DNA of 64,000 bases, from positions 4,154,001-4,218,000 of the forward strand of contig NZ_CP159534.1 in assembly GCF_040529335.1 (NCBI RefSeq), in the 5' to 3' direction. Within the stretch, counting starts at the first letter, position 1. The number at the start of each line of letters is the position of its first letter. This stretch comes from Streptomyces sp. HUAS MG91. GTDB lineage: Bacteria; Actinomycetota; Actinomycetes; Streptomycetales; Streptomycetaceae. Below, in pieces: positions 8,836-17,242 of this stretch. Under the pieces are notes generated by a model. The model was not told the origin of the DNA. It ran no database searches and worked only from the letters and a program-made list of their open reading frames with translations. Both the position numbers and the translations under genes were made by a program.

Positions 8836-9000
8836 GCGCACATCATAGATACAACACGTACGCAAGCCGACCACCGTCCACCATGCGGGACGAAGAAAGG
8901 TGCGCGGAACCGTGCAACCCTTCTCCCGCCTCATTCGTCTCTTCTGTGCGGGCGCCCCATCCCAACGGGCCGCCCCTCAGGGGCATTTGGAGCGTACAAG
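8836..9000. promoter_or_regulatory. Divergent promoter region, GntR gene / DD-peptidase gene
   Basis: The gap holds an AT-rich patch (CATCATAGATACAACACGTA, 8840-8859) next to the GntR start. On the other side GGAG at 8989-8992 lies eight bases before the TTG start at 9001 and decides that start. Confidence 0.45.
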
Positions 9001-9879
9001 TTGAATAGACGCATAACGGGCATGGCTGTTCTCGTCGCGGGAAGTGTGCTCGCCGGCGGAGTGGTGACCACCTCCGCCCAGGCGGCCACGGCGCCGGCCA
9101 AGCCGACCATCGCCGCCAAGGGCGGCTTCGTGATGAACAACGGAACGGGGTCGACCCTGTTCACCAAGGCCGCCGACACCCGGCGGTCCACCGGCTCCAC
9201 CACGAAGATCATGACCGCGAAGGTGGTGCTGGCCCAGAGCAACCTGAACCTGGACAGCAAGGTCACGGTCCAGAAGGCGTACAGCGACTACATAGTCAAG
9301 AACGGCGCCTCGTCGGCCCGCCTGATCGTCGGCGACAAGGTCACCGTCCGCCAGCTGCTCTACGGGCTGATGCTGCCCTCGGGCTGCGACGCGGCGTACG
9401 CCCTCGCGGACAAGTTCGGCTCGGGCTCCACGCGCTCGGCACGCGTGAAGTCGTTCATCGGCAAGATGAACTCCGAGGCCAAGAAGCTGAACCTGAAGAA
9501 CACCCACTTCGACTCGTTCGACGGCATCGGCAACGGCTCGAACTACTCGACGCCGCGCGATCTCACCAAGATCGCGAGCAGCGCCATGAAGAGCTCGACG
9601 TTCCGTTCGGTCGTGAAGACCAAGTCGACGAAGCAGAAGGTCACCACGAAGAGCGGTGGCTACCGCTACATGTCGTGGACCAACACCAACACCCTGCTGG
9701 GCTCGTACTCGGGCGCCATCGGCGTGAAGACCGGCTCGGGCCCGGAGGCGGGCTACTGCCTGGTGTTCGCGGCGACCCGCGGCAGTAAGACGGTGATCGG
9801 CACGGTCCTGAAGTCGACCTCGGTCTCGGCGCGCACGTCGGACGCCAAGAAGCTGATGGACTACGGCTTCAAGAGGTAG
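9001..9879 (+). CDS. D-alanyl-D-alanine carboxypeptidase/transpeptidase, K15 type
   Basis: The product has 292 residues from a TTG at 9001, preceded by GGAG at eight bases; this start also gives the signal peptide its basic RR n-region. Cleavage is expected after SAQA near residue 29. Penicillin-binding motifs are in order: the nucleophile in STTK, then SGC in place of SxN, then KTGS. The SGC variant is the same as that of the low-molecular-weight Streptomyces K15 DD-transpeptidase (S11 family), so it probably trims or cross-links peptidoglycan stem peptides outside the membrane. It is monocistronic and ends at a strong hairpin at 9898-9928. Confidence 0.9.
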   Translation: MNRRITGMAVLVAGSVLAGGVVTTSAQAATAPAKPTIAAKGGFVMNNGTGSTLFTKAADTRRSTGSTTKIMTAKVVLAQSNLNLDSKVTVQKAYSDYIVKNGASSARLIVGDKVTVRQLLYGLMLPSGCDAAYALADKFGSGSTRSARVKSFIGKMNSEAKKLNLKNTHFDSFDGIGNGSNYSTPRDLTKIASSAMKSSTFRSVVKTKSTKQKVTTKSGGYRYMSWTNTNTLLGSYSGAIGVKTGSGPEAGYCLVFAATRGSKTVIGTVLKSTSVSARTSDAKKLMDYGFKR

Positions 9880-9897
9880 GTTCCGCGAGGCAAGCGG

Positions 9898-9928
9898 AAG
9901 GGGCGCCCCGTCGGACGGGGCGCCCCTT
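9898..9928. terminator. Bidirectional hairpin between converging genes
   Basis: Perfect 15-base arms (9898-9912 and 9914-9928) flank one central base; in practice the loop is formed by the inner bases. It lies 18 bases after the DD-peptidase stop and 35 bases after the end of the converging bkd E2 gene. Confidence 0.75.
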
Positions 9929-9969
9929 CTGTCGTACGGCTCCAGGACTTCTGTCGTACGGGTCTAGGA
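9926..9969. repeat. 22-base tandem duplication at the E2 stop codon
   Basis: Copy 1 is 9926-9947 and copy 2 is 9948-9969, with 20 of 22 bases the same. Copy 2 contains the stop codon of the bkd E2 gene (9964-9966, minus strand). Confidence 0.6.
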
Positions 9970-11307
9970 CCAGGTCAGCAGGCGCTTCGGCCGCTCAAGC
10001 ACGGCCGCCACGTCCGCAAGGACCTTGGACCCCAGCTCCCCGTCGACCAGCCGGTGGTCGAAGGAGAGCGCCAGCGTCATCACGTGCCGCGGCTTGATCT
10101 TGCCCTTGTGCACCCAGGGCTGGAGCTTGATCGCCCCGACGGCGAGGATCGCCGACTCACCCGGGTTCAGGATGGGCGTCCCGGTGTCGATGCCGAACAC
10201 ACCGACGTTGGTGATGGTGACGGTGCCGCCCTGCATGGCACCCGGCGAGGTCTTCCCCTCGCGCGCGGTGGCCACCAGCTCGCCCAGCGCGGACGCCAGT
10301 TCGGGCAGCGTCTTGGCCTGGGCGTCCTTGATGTTCGGGACGATCAGCCCGCGGGGCGTGGCGGCGGCGATGCCCAGATTCACGTAGTGCTTCTGGACGA
10401 TCTCCTGATTCGCTTCGTCCCACGAGGAGTTGACCTCAGGATTCCGCCGGATCGCGACGAGCAGCGCCTTGGAGATGAGCAGCAGCGGGTTGACCCGCAG
10501 ACCGGCCATGTCCTTGTCGGCCTTCAGCTCCTCGACGAGCTTCATCGTGCGCGTCACGTCCACCGTCACGAACTCGGTGACGTGCGGCGCGGTGAACTTC
10601 GAGGCCACCATCGCCTGCGCGGTCGCCTTGCGCACGCCCTTGACCGGGATCCGGGTCTCGCGCGCGGTGTCGTACGCGGCCGCGGGCGCGGGCGCCGGAG
10701 CCGTGGCCGGGGCCTGCGCCGGGACCGGGATCTCCTCGACCTCGGGCTCGGCGGGCGCGACCGCCGCGACCGCCGCGTGCACGTCCTCCCGCGTGATGAT
10801 CCCGTCGGCACCGGCCGGGATCACGGTGGCCAGATCGACCCCGAGGTCCTTGGCCAGCTTGCGCACCGGCGGCTTGGCCAGCGGGCGCTGCTCGGTGAGC
10901 ACCGCCGCCGCGGTGCCGTTGGCGGCCGCGGGATCCTTGCGGGCCCGCCGCTTGGTGGAGGACTCGGCGACGCCGTACCCGACGAGCACCGGCTGGCGCC
11001 CGCTCGGCTCCTCCGCCGCCGCGGGCTCCTCGGCGGCGGGCTGTGCGGGGGCGTCCCCGCCCGTCTCCCCGCCCGTCTCCACGGAGATGATGACCTGTCC
11101 GACGTCGACGGTCGTGCCCTCGGGGAACTTCAGTTCGCCCACGATCCCGTCGAACGGGATCGGCAGCTCGACGGCGGCCTTGGCCGTCTCCACCTCGCAC
11201 ACGACCTGCCCGTCGGTGACGGTGTCACCGGGCTGTACGTACCACTTGAGGATCTCGGCCTCGGTCAGACCCTCGCCCACGTCGGGCATCTTGAACTCGC
11301 GCACCAT
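9964..11307 (-). CDS. bkdC: Branched-chain 2-oxoacid dehydrogenase E2 (lipoyl acyltransferase), copy 1
   Basis: The product has 447 residues. One lipoyl domain spans 1-78, with lipoyl Lys43 in EVETAKAAVE. An Ala/Pro/Glu-rich linker leads to a peripheral-subunit binding domain at about 135-170 (PPVRKLAKDLGVDL). A second Pro/Ala linker precedes the acyltransferase domain, with catalytic FDHRLVDG near the C-terminus. It transfers branched acyl groups to CoA. The ATG at 11307 has GGGAGAGG upstream and lies 17 bases after the E1b stop. No E3 gene is nearby, so lipoamide dehydrogenase must come from elsewhere. Confidence 0.92.
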   Translation of the reverse strand: MVREFKMPDVGEGLTEAEILKWYVQPGDTVTDGQVVCEVETAKAAVELPIPFDGIVGELKFPEGTTVDVGQVIISVETGGETGGDAPAQPAAEEPAAAEEPSGRQPVLVGYGVAESSTKRRARKDPAAANGTAAAVLTEQRPLAKPPVRKLAKDLGVDLATVIPAGADGIITREDVHAAVAAVAPAEPEVEEIPVPAQAPATAPAPAPAAAYDTARETRIPVKGVRKATAQAMVASKFTAPHVTEFVTVDVTRTMKLVEELKADKDMAGLRVNPLLLISKALLVAIRRNPEVNSSWDEANQEIVQKHYVNLGIAAATPRGLIVPNIKDAQAKTLPELASALGELVATAREGKTSPGAMQGGTVTITNVGVFGIDTGTPILNPGESAILAVGAIKLQPWVHKGKIKPRHVMTLALSFDHRLVDGELGSKVLADVAAVLERPKRLLTWS

Positions 11308-11324
11308 GACGTTCGACCTCTCCC

Positions 11325-12305
11325 TCAGTACGCCAGCGAGCGGTCGACGGCGTCGAGCACCCGGTCGAGGCCCGGCAGGTACTCCTCCTCCAGGCGCGCC
11401 GGCGGATACGGCGCGTGGTACCCGCCGACCCGCAGCACGGGCGCCTCCAGGTGGTAGAAGCACCGCTCGGTGATCCGGGCGGCGATCTCCGCGCCGGAGC
11501 CCAGGAACACGGGCGCCTCGTGCACGACCACCAGGTGCCGCGTCTTCTCCACCGACTTCTGTACCGCGTCGAAGTCCAGCGGCGAGATGGAGCGCAGGTC
11601 GAGGACCTCGATGGAGGTGCCCTCCTCGGCGGCCGCCGTGGCGGCCTCCAGGCAGACCTTCACCATCGGCCCGTACGCGACGAGCGTCAGGTCGGTGCCC
11701 TCGCGGGCCACGACGGCCTTGTGCAGATCGCCCGGGACGGCCTCGGTGTCGACCTCGCCCTTGTCCCAGTAGCGGCGCTTGGGCTCGAAGAAGATCACCG
11801 GGTCGTCGCTCTGGATGGCCTGCTGGAGCATCCAGTACGCGTCCGAGGAGTTCGACGGCGTGACCACCTTCAGGCCCGCCACGTGCGCGAACAGCGCCTC
11901 GGGCGACTCGCTGTGGTGCTCGACCGCGCCGATGCCGCCGCCGTACGGGATCCGGACGACGACCGGCACCTTGACCTTGCCGAGCGCGCGGGCGTGCATC
12001 TTCGCGAGCTGCGTGACGATCTGGTCGTAGGCGGGGAAGACGAACCCGTCGAACTGGATCTCCACCACCGGCCGGTAGCCGCGCAGCGCCAGGCCGATCG
12101 CGGTGCCGACGATGCCCGACTCGGCGAGCGGGGTGTCGATGACCCGGTCCTCGCCGAAGTCCTTCTGCAGCCCGTCGGTGACCCGGAAGACACCGCCGAG
12201 CTTGCCGACGTCCTCGCCCATGACGAGGACCTTCGGGTCGGTCTCCAGCGCCGTGCGCAGGGATTCGTTGATCGCCTTGGCGATCGGAAGCTTCTGTACG
12301 GCCAT
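11325..12305 (-). CDS. bkdB: Branched-chain 2-oxoacid dehydrogenase E1 beta subunit, copy 1
   Basis: The product has 326 residues with the Transket_pyr domain (MGEDVGKLGGVFRVTDGL, DTPLAESGIVGTAIG) followed by the transketolase C-terminal domain. It pairs with E1a to decarboxylate 2-oxoisovalerate and relatives, giving starter units for branched fatty acids and polyketides. The ATG at 12305 is chosen because GGAGGG stands eight bases upstream; a GTG nine bases earlier would overlap E1a. Only one base separates it from the E1a stop. Confidence 0.92.
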   Translation of the reverse strand: MAVQKLPIAKAINESLRTALETDPKVLVMGEDVGKLGGVFRVTDGLQKDFGEDRVIDTPLAESGIVGTAIGLALRGYRPVVEIQFDGFVFPAYDQIVTQLAKMHARALGKVKVPVVVRIPYGGGIGAVEHHSESPEALFAHVAGLKVVTPSNSSDAYWMLQQAIQSDDPVIFFEPKRRYWDKGEVDTEAVPGDLHKAVVAREGTDLTLVAYGPMVKVCLEAATAAAEEGTSIEVLDLRSISPLDFDAVQKSVEKTRHLVVVHEAPVFLGSGAEIAARITERCFYHLEAPVLRVGGYHAPYPPARLEEEYLPGLDRVLDAVDRSLAY

Positions 12306-12306
12306 C

Positions 12307-13554
12307 TCAGGCACCCTCCTCCGCGAACGACGCCTGGTAGGCGGCGAACTGCGCCCGCTCCTCGTCGACGAGCGCGTGCCCGTCCGCGTAACCGTGCTCG
12401 AACATCGCCATCCGGTCCGGGTCCTGCATGCCGCGCACGGCCTCGCGCACCCGCCGGCCGAGGGTCTCGCTCTCGGTCTCCAGGTCCGTGAAGAACTCCG
12501 CGCCGGTGTCGGTGTGGTTCTCCAGGTAGGTGCGCAGGCGCAGGATCGGGTCCTTCGCCTCCCACGCGACGCGCTCCTCGTCGGCCCGGTACTTCGTCGG
12601 GTCGTCGGAGGTGGTGTGCGCGCCCATCCGGTACGTGAACGCCTCGACCAGCGTCGGGCCCTCGCCGTCGCGCGCCCGCTCCAGCGCCCACCGGGTCACG
12701 GCGAGGCAGGCCAGCACGTCGTTGCCGTCGACGCGCACGCCCGGGAAGCCGAAGCCCTGCGCGCGCTGGTAGAGCGGCACGCGGGTCTGCTTCTCGGTCG
12801 GCTCGGAGATCGCCCACTGGTTGTTCTGGCAGAAGAACACGACCGGCGCGTTGTACACGGCGGAGAACGTGAAGGACTCCGCGACGTCGCCCTGGCTGCT
12901 CGCGCCGTCACCGAAGTACGCGACGACGGCCGAGTCCGCGCCATCCTTGGCGATGCCCATCGCATAGCCGGTGGCGTGCAGCGTCTGCGAGCCGATGACG
13001 ATCGTGTACAGGTGGAAGTTGTTGGCGTTGGGGTCCCAGCCGCCGTTGTTCACACCGCGGAACATGCCGAGCAGGTTCTCCGGCTCGACCCCGCGGCACC
13101 AGGCGACGCCGTGCTCGCGGTAGGTCGGGAAGACGTAGTCGTCGTCCCGGGTCGCGCGGGCGGAGCCCACCTGGGCGGCCTCCTGGCCGAGCAGCGAGGG
13201 CCACAGGCCCAGCTCGCCCTGGCGCTGGAGCGTGACGGCCTCCGCGTCGAACCGGCGGGCCATCACCATGTCGCGGTACAGGCCGCGCAGCGCGTCGTCG
13301 GTGATGTCGGCGACGTACTTGTCGTACTGGGCGTTCTTGACCCGCTCGCCCTCGGGGGTCAGCAGCTGGACCAGGTCCGGCTGTCCCTTGGCGGCCGCGG
13401 TCCTCCCGGGGGATTTCTTCGCGGACTTGCTCGCGGCAGTCTTGCCGGCGGCAGACTTCTTCGCGGCAGTCTTGCTCGCAGCGGTCTTGCTCGCGGCAGT
13501 CCGCTTGCGCGGGGTGCGCGCTGCGCCAGTGCTGGCAGCACTGTCAACGGTCAC
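12307..13554 (-). CDS. bkdA: Branched-chain 2-oxoacid dehydrogenase E1 alpha subunit with Lys/Ala-rich N-tail, copy 1
   Basis: The product has 415 residues from a GTG at 13554, with GGAGGAG upstream. The thiamine-diphosphate motif is complete, from GDGASSQGD to the closing FFCQNN. Residues 5-55 form an unusual tail rich in Ala, Lys, Thr and Ser with quasi-repeats (TAASK, TAAKK, SAAGK), like histone H1 or the tails of actinobacterial HU proteins. The paralogue at 25721 lacks it. The tail may be a linker, an anchor or a nucleic-acid contact; no function can be read from sequence. It is the first gene of the bkd1 operon. Confidence 0.9.
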   Translation of the reverse strand: MTVDSAASTGAARTPRKRTAASKTAASKTAAKKSAAGKTAASKSAKKSPGRTAAAKGQPDLVQLLTPEGERVKNAQYDKYVADITDDALRGLYRDMVMARRFDAEAVTLQRQGELGLWPSLLGQEAAQVGSARATRDDDYVFPTYREHGVAWCRGVEPENLLGMFRGVNNGGWDPNANNFHLYTIVIGSQTLHATGYAMGIAKDGADSAVVAYFGDGASSQGDVAESFTFSAVYNAPVVFFCQNNQWAISEPTEKQTRVPLYQRAQGFGFPGVRVDGNDVLACLAVTRWALERARDGEGPTLVEAFTYRMGAHTTSDDPTKYRADEERVAWEAKDPILRLRTYLENHTDTGAEFFTDLETESETLGRRVREAVRGMQDPDRMAMFEHGYADGHALVDEERAQFAAYQASFAEEGA

Positions 13555-13936
13555 GTGTGCTCCTCCGTCGGTCCGGCCCCCGGGATTGCCGGATGGCCAG
13601 TCGGCTCGGCTCGCCTGATCCGTCCACGCACGGGGTGGGTGCGAGGTTCCGGAGACAGGCGCGACAAGTGCTCCGGCAAGCACCCTTCACCCAGCACGTT
13701 ACCCAGTGGGTCACACATCTGCGAAACCCCATCTGACCTGCGATTTTGCTTGGATTTCCAACTAAGTGCTTGATTGGATTTCCTAGTAATCGCATCTCGG
13801 ACGGAGCGCCGCAGGTCAACAGCTGTGCGACGGCACCTGGTATCAGCGTGGCAGGGGGCCGGAACACCGGCACGTTATCCCGGTCACCCCTTGGTCATCT
13901 AGGGCGCTGCGTGAGTTGATATGTGAGACTGACTCC
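13555..13936. promoter_or_regulatory. Divergent intergenic region with AT-rich direct repeat
   Basis: This gap of 382 bases separates bkd operon 1 from the response regulator gene. At 13738-13795 it becomes strikingly AT-rich and carries two copies of TTGGATTTCC (13750-13759 and 13774-13783) spaced 24 bases start to start, with similar flanking bases. This looks like a tandem binding site on one face of the helix, about 200 bases upstream of the E1a start. The rest shows no gene. Confidence 0.5.
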
Positions 13937-14596
13937 GTGCGCGAAGACGGAAAAATCAAGGTATTTCTCCTCGACGACCACGAAGTGGTCCGCAGGGGCG
14001 TCCACGAGCTGCTGTCGGTCGAGGACGACATCGAGGTCGTCGGCGAGGCCGGCACCGCGGCCGACGCCCTGGTGCGCATCCCCGCCACCCGGCCCGACGT
14101 CGCCGTCCTGGACGTGCGGCTGCCGGACGGCAGCGGCGTCGAGGTGTGCCGGGAGATCCGCTCCCAGGACGAGTCGATCAAGTGCCTGATGCTGACGTCG
14201 TTCGCGGACGACGAGGCCCTGTTCGACGCGATCATGGCCGGTGCCTCGGGTTATGTCCTGAAGGCCATCCGCGGCAATGAGCTGCTGACGGCCGTACGGG
14301 ACGTGGCCGCGGGCAAGTCGCTGCTCGACCCCGTCGCCACCGCCCGGGTCCTGGAGCGGCTGCGCGACGGCGGCCGGAGCAAGGAGGACGACCGGCTGGC
14401 CGGCCTCACCGACCAGGAGCGCCGGATCCTCGACCTGATCGGCGAGGGCATGACCAACCGCGCGATCGGCGAGCGCCTCCATCTCGCCGAGAAGACGATC
14501 AAGAACTATGTCTCCAGCCTGCTGTCGAAGCTCGGCATGGAGCGCCGCTCCCAGGCCGCCGCGTACGTCGCCCGGCTGCAGGCCGAGAAGCACTGA
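13937..14596 (+). CDS. LuxR/NarL-family response regulator (orphan)
   Basis: The product has 219 residues. The receiver domain has acidic residues Asp13/Asp14, phospho-acceptor Asp59 in VLDVRLPDG, a Ser/Thr in MLTSF and Lys in YVLKAI. A LuxR HTH follows at about 152-215 (LTDQERRILDLIGEGMTNRAIGERL). No sensor kinase gene is adjacent, so the partner is elsewhere. It closely resembles the DevR/NarL group. GTG 13937 is chosen because the receiver domain starts right after it; no clear Shine-Dalgarno is visible, so leaderless translation is possible. Confidence 0.85.
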   Translation: MREDGKIKVFLLDDHEVVRRGVHELLSVEDDIEVVGEAGTAADALVRIPATRPDVAVLDVRLPDGSGVEVCREIRSQDESIKCLMLTSFADDEALFDAIMAGASGYVLKAIRGNELLTAVRDVAAGKSLLDPVATARVLERLRDGGRSKEDDRLAGLTDQERRILDLIGEGMTNRAIGERLHLAEKTIKNYVSSLLSKLGMERRSQAAAYVARLQAEKH

Positions 14597-14712
14597 GCGC
14601 GTTCGCATCGCCACCGCTTCACCCGGATGCCCGCCCACACGGGACGTAGGTCCCCCGCGCTGGGGGCGGGCTCCTCTTTCCCGGCGCGGTGTCGGCATCG
14701 CACAGTGGTGAC

Positions 14713-15168
14713 ATGCCCTCCGAGACGCAGCCGGACCTGGACCGCGGCTTCGAGCTTCTCTCCCGAGTGCCGTACGGGAGAGTCGCCACGAGCATGCGCG
14801 CCCTGCCCTTCCTCGCCGCCGCCCGCCACGTCGTGGCCGACGGCCGCCTGCTGCTGCGCATGCACCGGGGATACGACTACCACCAGGCGTGCGTCGGCAG
14901 CGTCGTCGCGTACGGCGCGGACAACCTCGGCGCCGAGCGGCCCGGCGAGGCGGGCCAGTGGTCGGTGCAGTGCGTCGGCACCTGTGAGCTGACCGAGCCA
15001 AGCACCGCGGAACTGGAGCTCTTCGGAGCCGCCCCGCACTACGCGGACGGCGAGGTCTACGAGCCGGTCTATCTGCGCGTGACCCCGCAGTTCATGACGG
15101 TGCACGAGCTGCGGGGCGGGTCCGCCGCGGTGGAGCCGCCGGCGCTGCGGACGACACGACGGCCCTAG
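14713..15168 (+). CDS. Pyridoxamine 5'-phosphate oxidase-family (split-barrel flavin-binding) protein
   Basis: The product has 151 residues from the ATG at 14713. The order of strands and motifs, LLSRVPYGRVATSMRALPFLAAARHVVADGRLLLR and later WSVQCVGTCELT, fits the PNPOx-like split barrel (Pyridox_ox_2 type). Such proteins bind FMN, F420 or heme; which one cannot be decided here. A GTG 24 bases upstream is another possible start. It converges on the kinase gene across a terminator. Confidence 0.7.
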   Translation: MPSETQPDLDRGFELLSRVPYGRVATSMRALPFLAAARHVVADGRLLLRMHRGYDYHQACVGSVVAYGADNLGAERPGEAGQWSVQCVGTCELTEPSTAELELFGAAPHYADGEVYEPVYLRVTPQFMTVHELRGGSAAVEPPALRTTRRP

Positions 15169-15171
15169 GGA

Positions 15172-15232
15172 CTGTCCGGCGGATCAGGTCGCAGCCGGGT
15201 GGCCCGCGCCCGCGACAAGATCCGCCGGACAG
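15172..15232. terminator. Long bidirectional hairpin between converging genes
   Basis: Perfect 14-base arms at 15172-15185 and 15219-15232 enclose a further short stem (GTCGC/GCGAC). It sits between the PPOX gene stop (15168) and the end of the kinase gene (15285). Confidence 0.65.
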
Positions 15233-15284
15233 GCCCTGACCCGGCTGTCCGGATCAGGGCCGCCGGTGACGGGAGGGGCGCCGG

Positions 15285-16886
15285 TCAGGGCGTGGCCGTC
15301 GGGGGCGTCGGCGTCGCGCCGCCGTTGCCCGCCGAGCTGCCCTCGGTCGCCCCGGCGTCCGTGCCGCCGTCCGACGTACCGGCGTCCGTGCCGCCGTCGG
15401 TCCCTCCGTCGGTGCCGCCGTCCGTGCCGCCGTCGGTGCCGCCGCCGCCCGTGTTCTGACCGCCGTCGGTGCCGTCGGTCGGCGTGCCCGTGTCGGACGG
15501 GGCCTCGCTGGTCGGCTGCCGGGTGGGGGGCGCCTGCGTCGTCTGCTGCTGGGGCGGCTGGTCGGTGTAGCCGCCCGAGGTGTCCGTCCCGGTGTCCTCG
15601 GTGGTCTCCTCCTGCGAGGGCTCCTTGGACTTCTTCGTCTCCGACTGCGTCGGCGTCGGCGACTGCTTCGTCCCGCCGCCCTTCTCGCCACCGCTGTCGC
15701 TGACCGCCCAGGCGACGCCGACCGCGATCGCGATCACCGCGAGCACGGCGACGATCCACAGCTTGCCGCGGCCGCCGCCCTTGTTGCCGCCGCCCTCGAA
15801 GCCGCCGTCGTCGCCCGGCGGGCGCAGCATCGGCTGGGCGGCGGTGCCGCTGTCGCCGGGGTGCTGCATGGCCGTGGTGGCCGCGACGCCCATCGCCGGG
15901 GTCCCGCCGCCCTCGTGCAGGTCGACCGGGCCGGTGTTCCAGGTGCCGGTGTGGCCGCCCTGCTCGTACAGCATCTGAAGCCCGTACTGGACGAGCCCGC
16001 GCATCTCCTCGGCCGTCTGGAACCGGTCGTCCGGGTCCTTGGCGAGCGAGCGCATGACGAGCCCGTCCAGCTCCGGCGGCGTCGCGTCCGAGACCTCGGA
16101 GGGCGGCACGGGGGAGTCCTGGACGTGCTGGTAGACGACGGAGAGCGGCGTCTCACCGGTGAACGGGGGCCGCAGCGCGAGAAGTTCGTAGAGCAGACAA
16201 CCCGTCGCGTACAGATCGGAGCGGTGGTCGACGGCCTTGCCGAGCGCCTGCTCGGGGGAGAGGTACTGGGGCGTGCCCATGACCATGCCGGTCTGCGTCA
16301 TGGTCGACTGCGCGCCGTGCAGGGCGCGCGCGATGCCGAAGTCCATCACCTTCACCGCGCCGGTGTTGGTGATGATGACGTTCGCGGGCTTGATGTCGCG
16401 GTGCACGATGCCGTGCTGGTGCGAGTACGCGAGCGCTTCCAGGACCCCGGAGACGATGATCAGGGCCTGCTCGGGGCCCGGCGCCTCGGCGTTGAGCAGA
16501 AGGTCGCGGATGGTGCGGCCCTCGACGATCTCCATGACGATGTACGGAACGGCCTGGCCGTTCACGTAGTCCTCACCGGAGTCGTACACCGCGACGATCG
16601 CGTGGTGGTTGAGGCCCGCGACCGACTGGGCCTCGCGCGTGAAGCGGGCCTTGGAGACCGGGTCCTCGGCGAGGTCGGAGCGGAGCAGCTTGACGGCGAC
16701 GGTGCGTCCGAGACGTACGTCCTCGGCCGCGAACACCTCGGCCATGCCGCCCCGGCCGAGTCTGCGGGTCAGCCGGTACCGGCCGTCCCCGACGAGCCCG
16801 CCATTGCCCCACATCTCCGGCGCGTCTGACATACCGCCGCCAGTCGACTCGGGGTCGGACGGGCCCTGAGCGCCTGCCTGTGCCAT
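15285..16886 (-). CDS. Transmembrane Ser/Thr protein kinase with repetitive outer stalk
   Basis: The product has 533 residues. The kinase domain lies at about 37-295, with GRGGMAEV (44-51), ATP-binding Lys66, HRDIKPAN (162-169), DFGIA (182) and an activation loop STMTQTGMVMGTPQYLSPEQ. A single membrane segment is at 376-395. The outside part is Ser/Thr/Pro-rich and ends in a (G)GGTD repeat run at about 480-510; there is no PASTA or other recognised sensor domain. All catalytic residues are present. The start could also be Met19. It is monocistronic; the signal it senses is unknown. Confidence 0.88.
   Translation of the reverse strand: MAQAGAQGPSDPESTGGGMSDAPEMWGNGGLVGDGRYRLTRRLGRGGMAEVFAAEDVRLGRTVAVKLLRSDLAEDPVSKARFTREAQSVAGLNHHAIVAVYDSGEDYVNGQAVPYIVMEIVEGRTIRDLLLNAEAPGPEQALIIVSGVLEALAYSHQHGIVHRDIKPANVIITNTGAVKVMDFGIARALHGAQSTMTQTGMVMGTPQYLSPEQALGKAVDHRSDLYATGCLLYELLALRPPFTGETPLSVVYQHVQDSPVPPSEVSDATPPELDGLVMRSLAKDPDDRFQTAEEMRGLVQYGLQMLYEQGGHTGTWNTGPVDLHEGGGTPAMGVAATTAMQHPGDSGTAAQPMLRPPGDDGGFEGGGNKGGGRGKLWIVAVLAVIAIAVGVAWAVSDSGGEKGGGTKQSPTPTQSETKKSKEPSQEETTEDTGTDTSGGYTDQPPQQQTTQAPPTRQPTSEAPSDTGTPTDGTDGGQNTGGGGTDGGTDGGTDGGTDGGTDAGTSDGGTDAGATEGSSAGNGGATPTPPTATP
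15335..15452. repeat. 12-base-type coding repeat (GGTD units)
   Basis: Alternating blocks of GTGCCGCCGTC and close variants encode the Gly-Gly-Thr-Asp run in the outer domain of the kinase. Such tracts vary in copy number easily by slippage. Confidence 0.6.
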
Positions 16887-17242
16887 CGGTCCTCGCCGTC
16901 GTTTCTGTCCGTGCTGCCGGATTCCTGTGTCCCGTCGGAGTACGCGCGGTTGTGAATTACGGTCTCCGTCGCGGCCACGCTACAGGCTCCGGACACCGCC
17001 CCGGCCCGAGACGGACCGGACATCAAACCCGTTGGCGTGCAGGCCATGCAAATCGTGCGCGCCAATTCTGTGCCGGTCCCACGACCACTGCCTGGCACAA
17101 CGCTCACCTAACGGGCATCCCGCCTTACCGCCCGGTGGCGAAGCTCACGCCGGACGGCGAGCACGACGACGGACGGGTCCGGCCCGCGCTGCTCGCGCGG
17201 GCCGGACCCGTCGTCCGTACGTGTGTCGTGCCGCGGCCGCCG
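16887..17242. promoter_or_regulatory. Intergenic region: kinase promoter plus terminator of bpa
   Basis: This 356-base stretch has no gene that I can support. Its left part must carry the kinase promoter (leftward) and its right end holds the terminator at 17172-17212. No repeat or operator was recognised in the rest. Confidence 0.5.
17172..17212 (-). terminator. Strong GC-rich hairpin
   Basis: Perfect 18-base arms (17172-17189 and 17195-17212) with a five-base loop lie 30 bases after the bpa stop on the minus strand. Confidence 0.7.
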
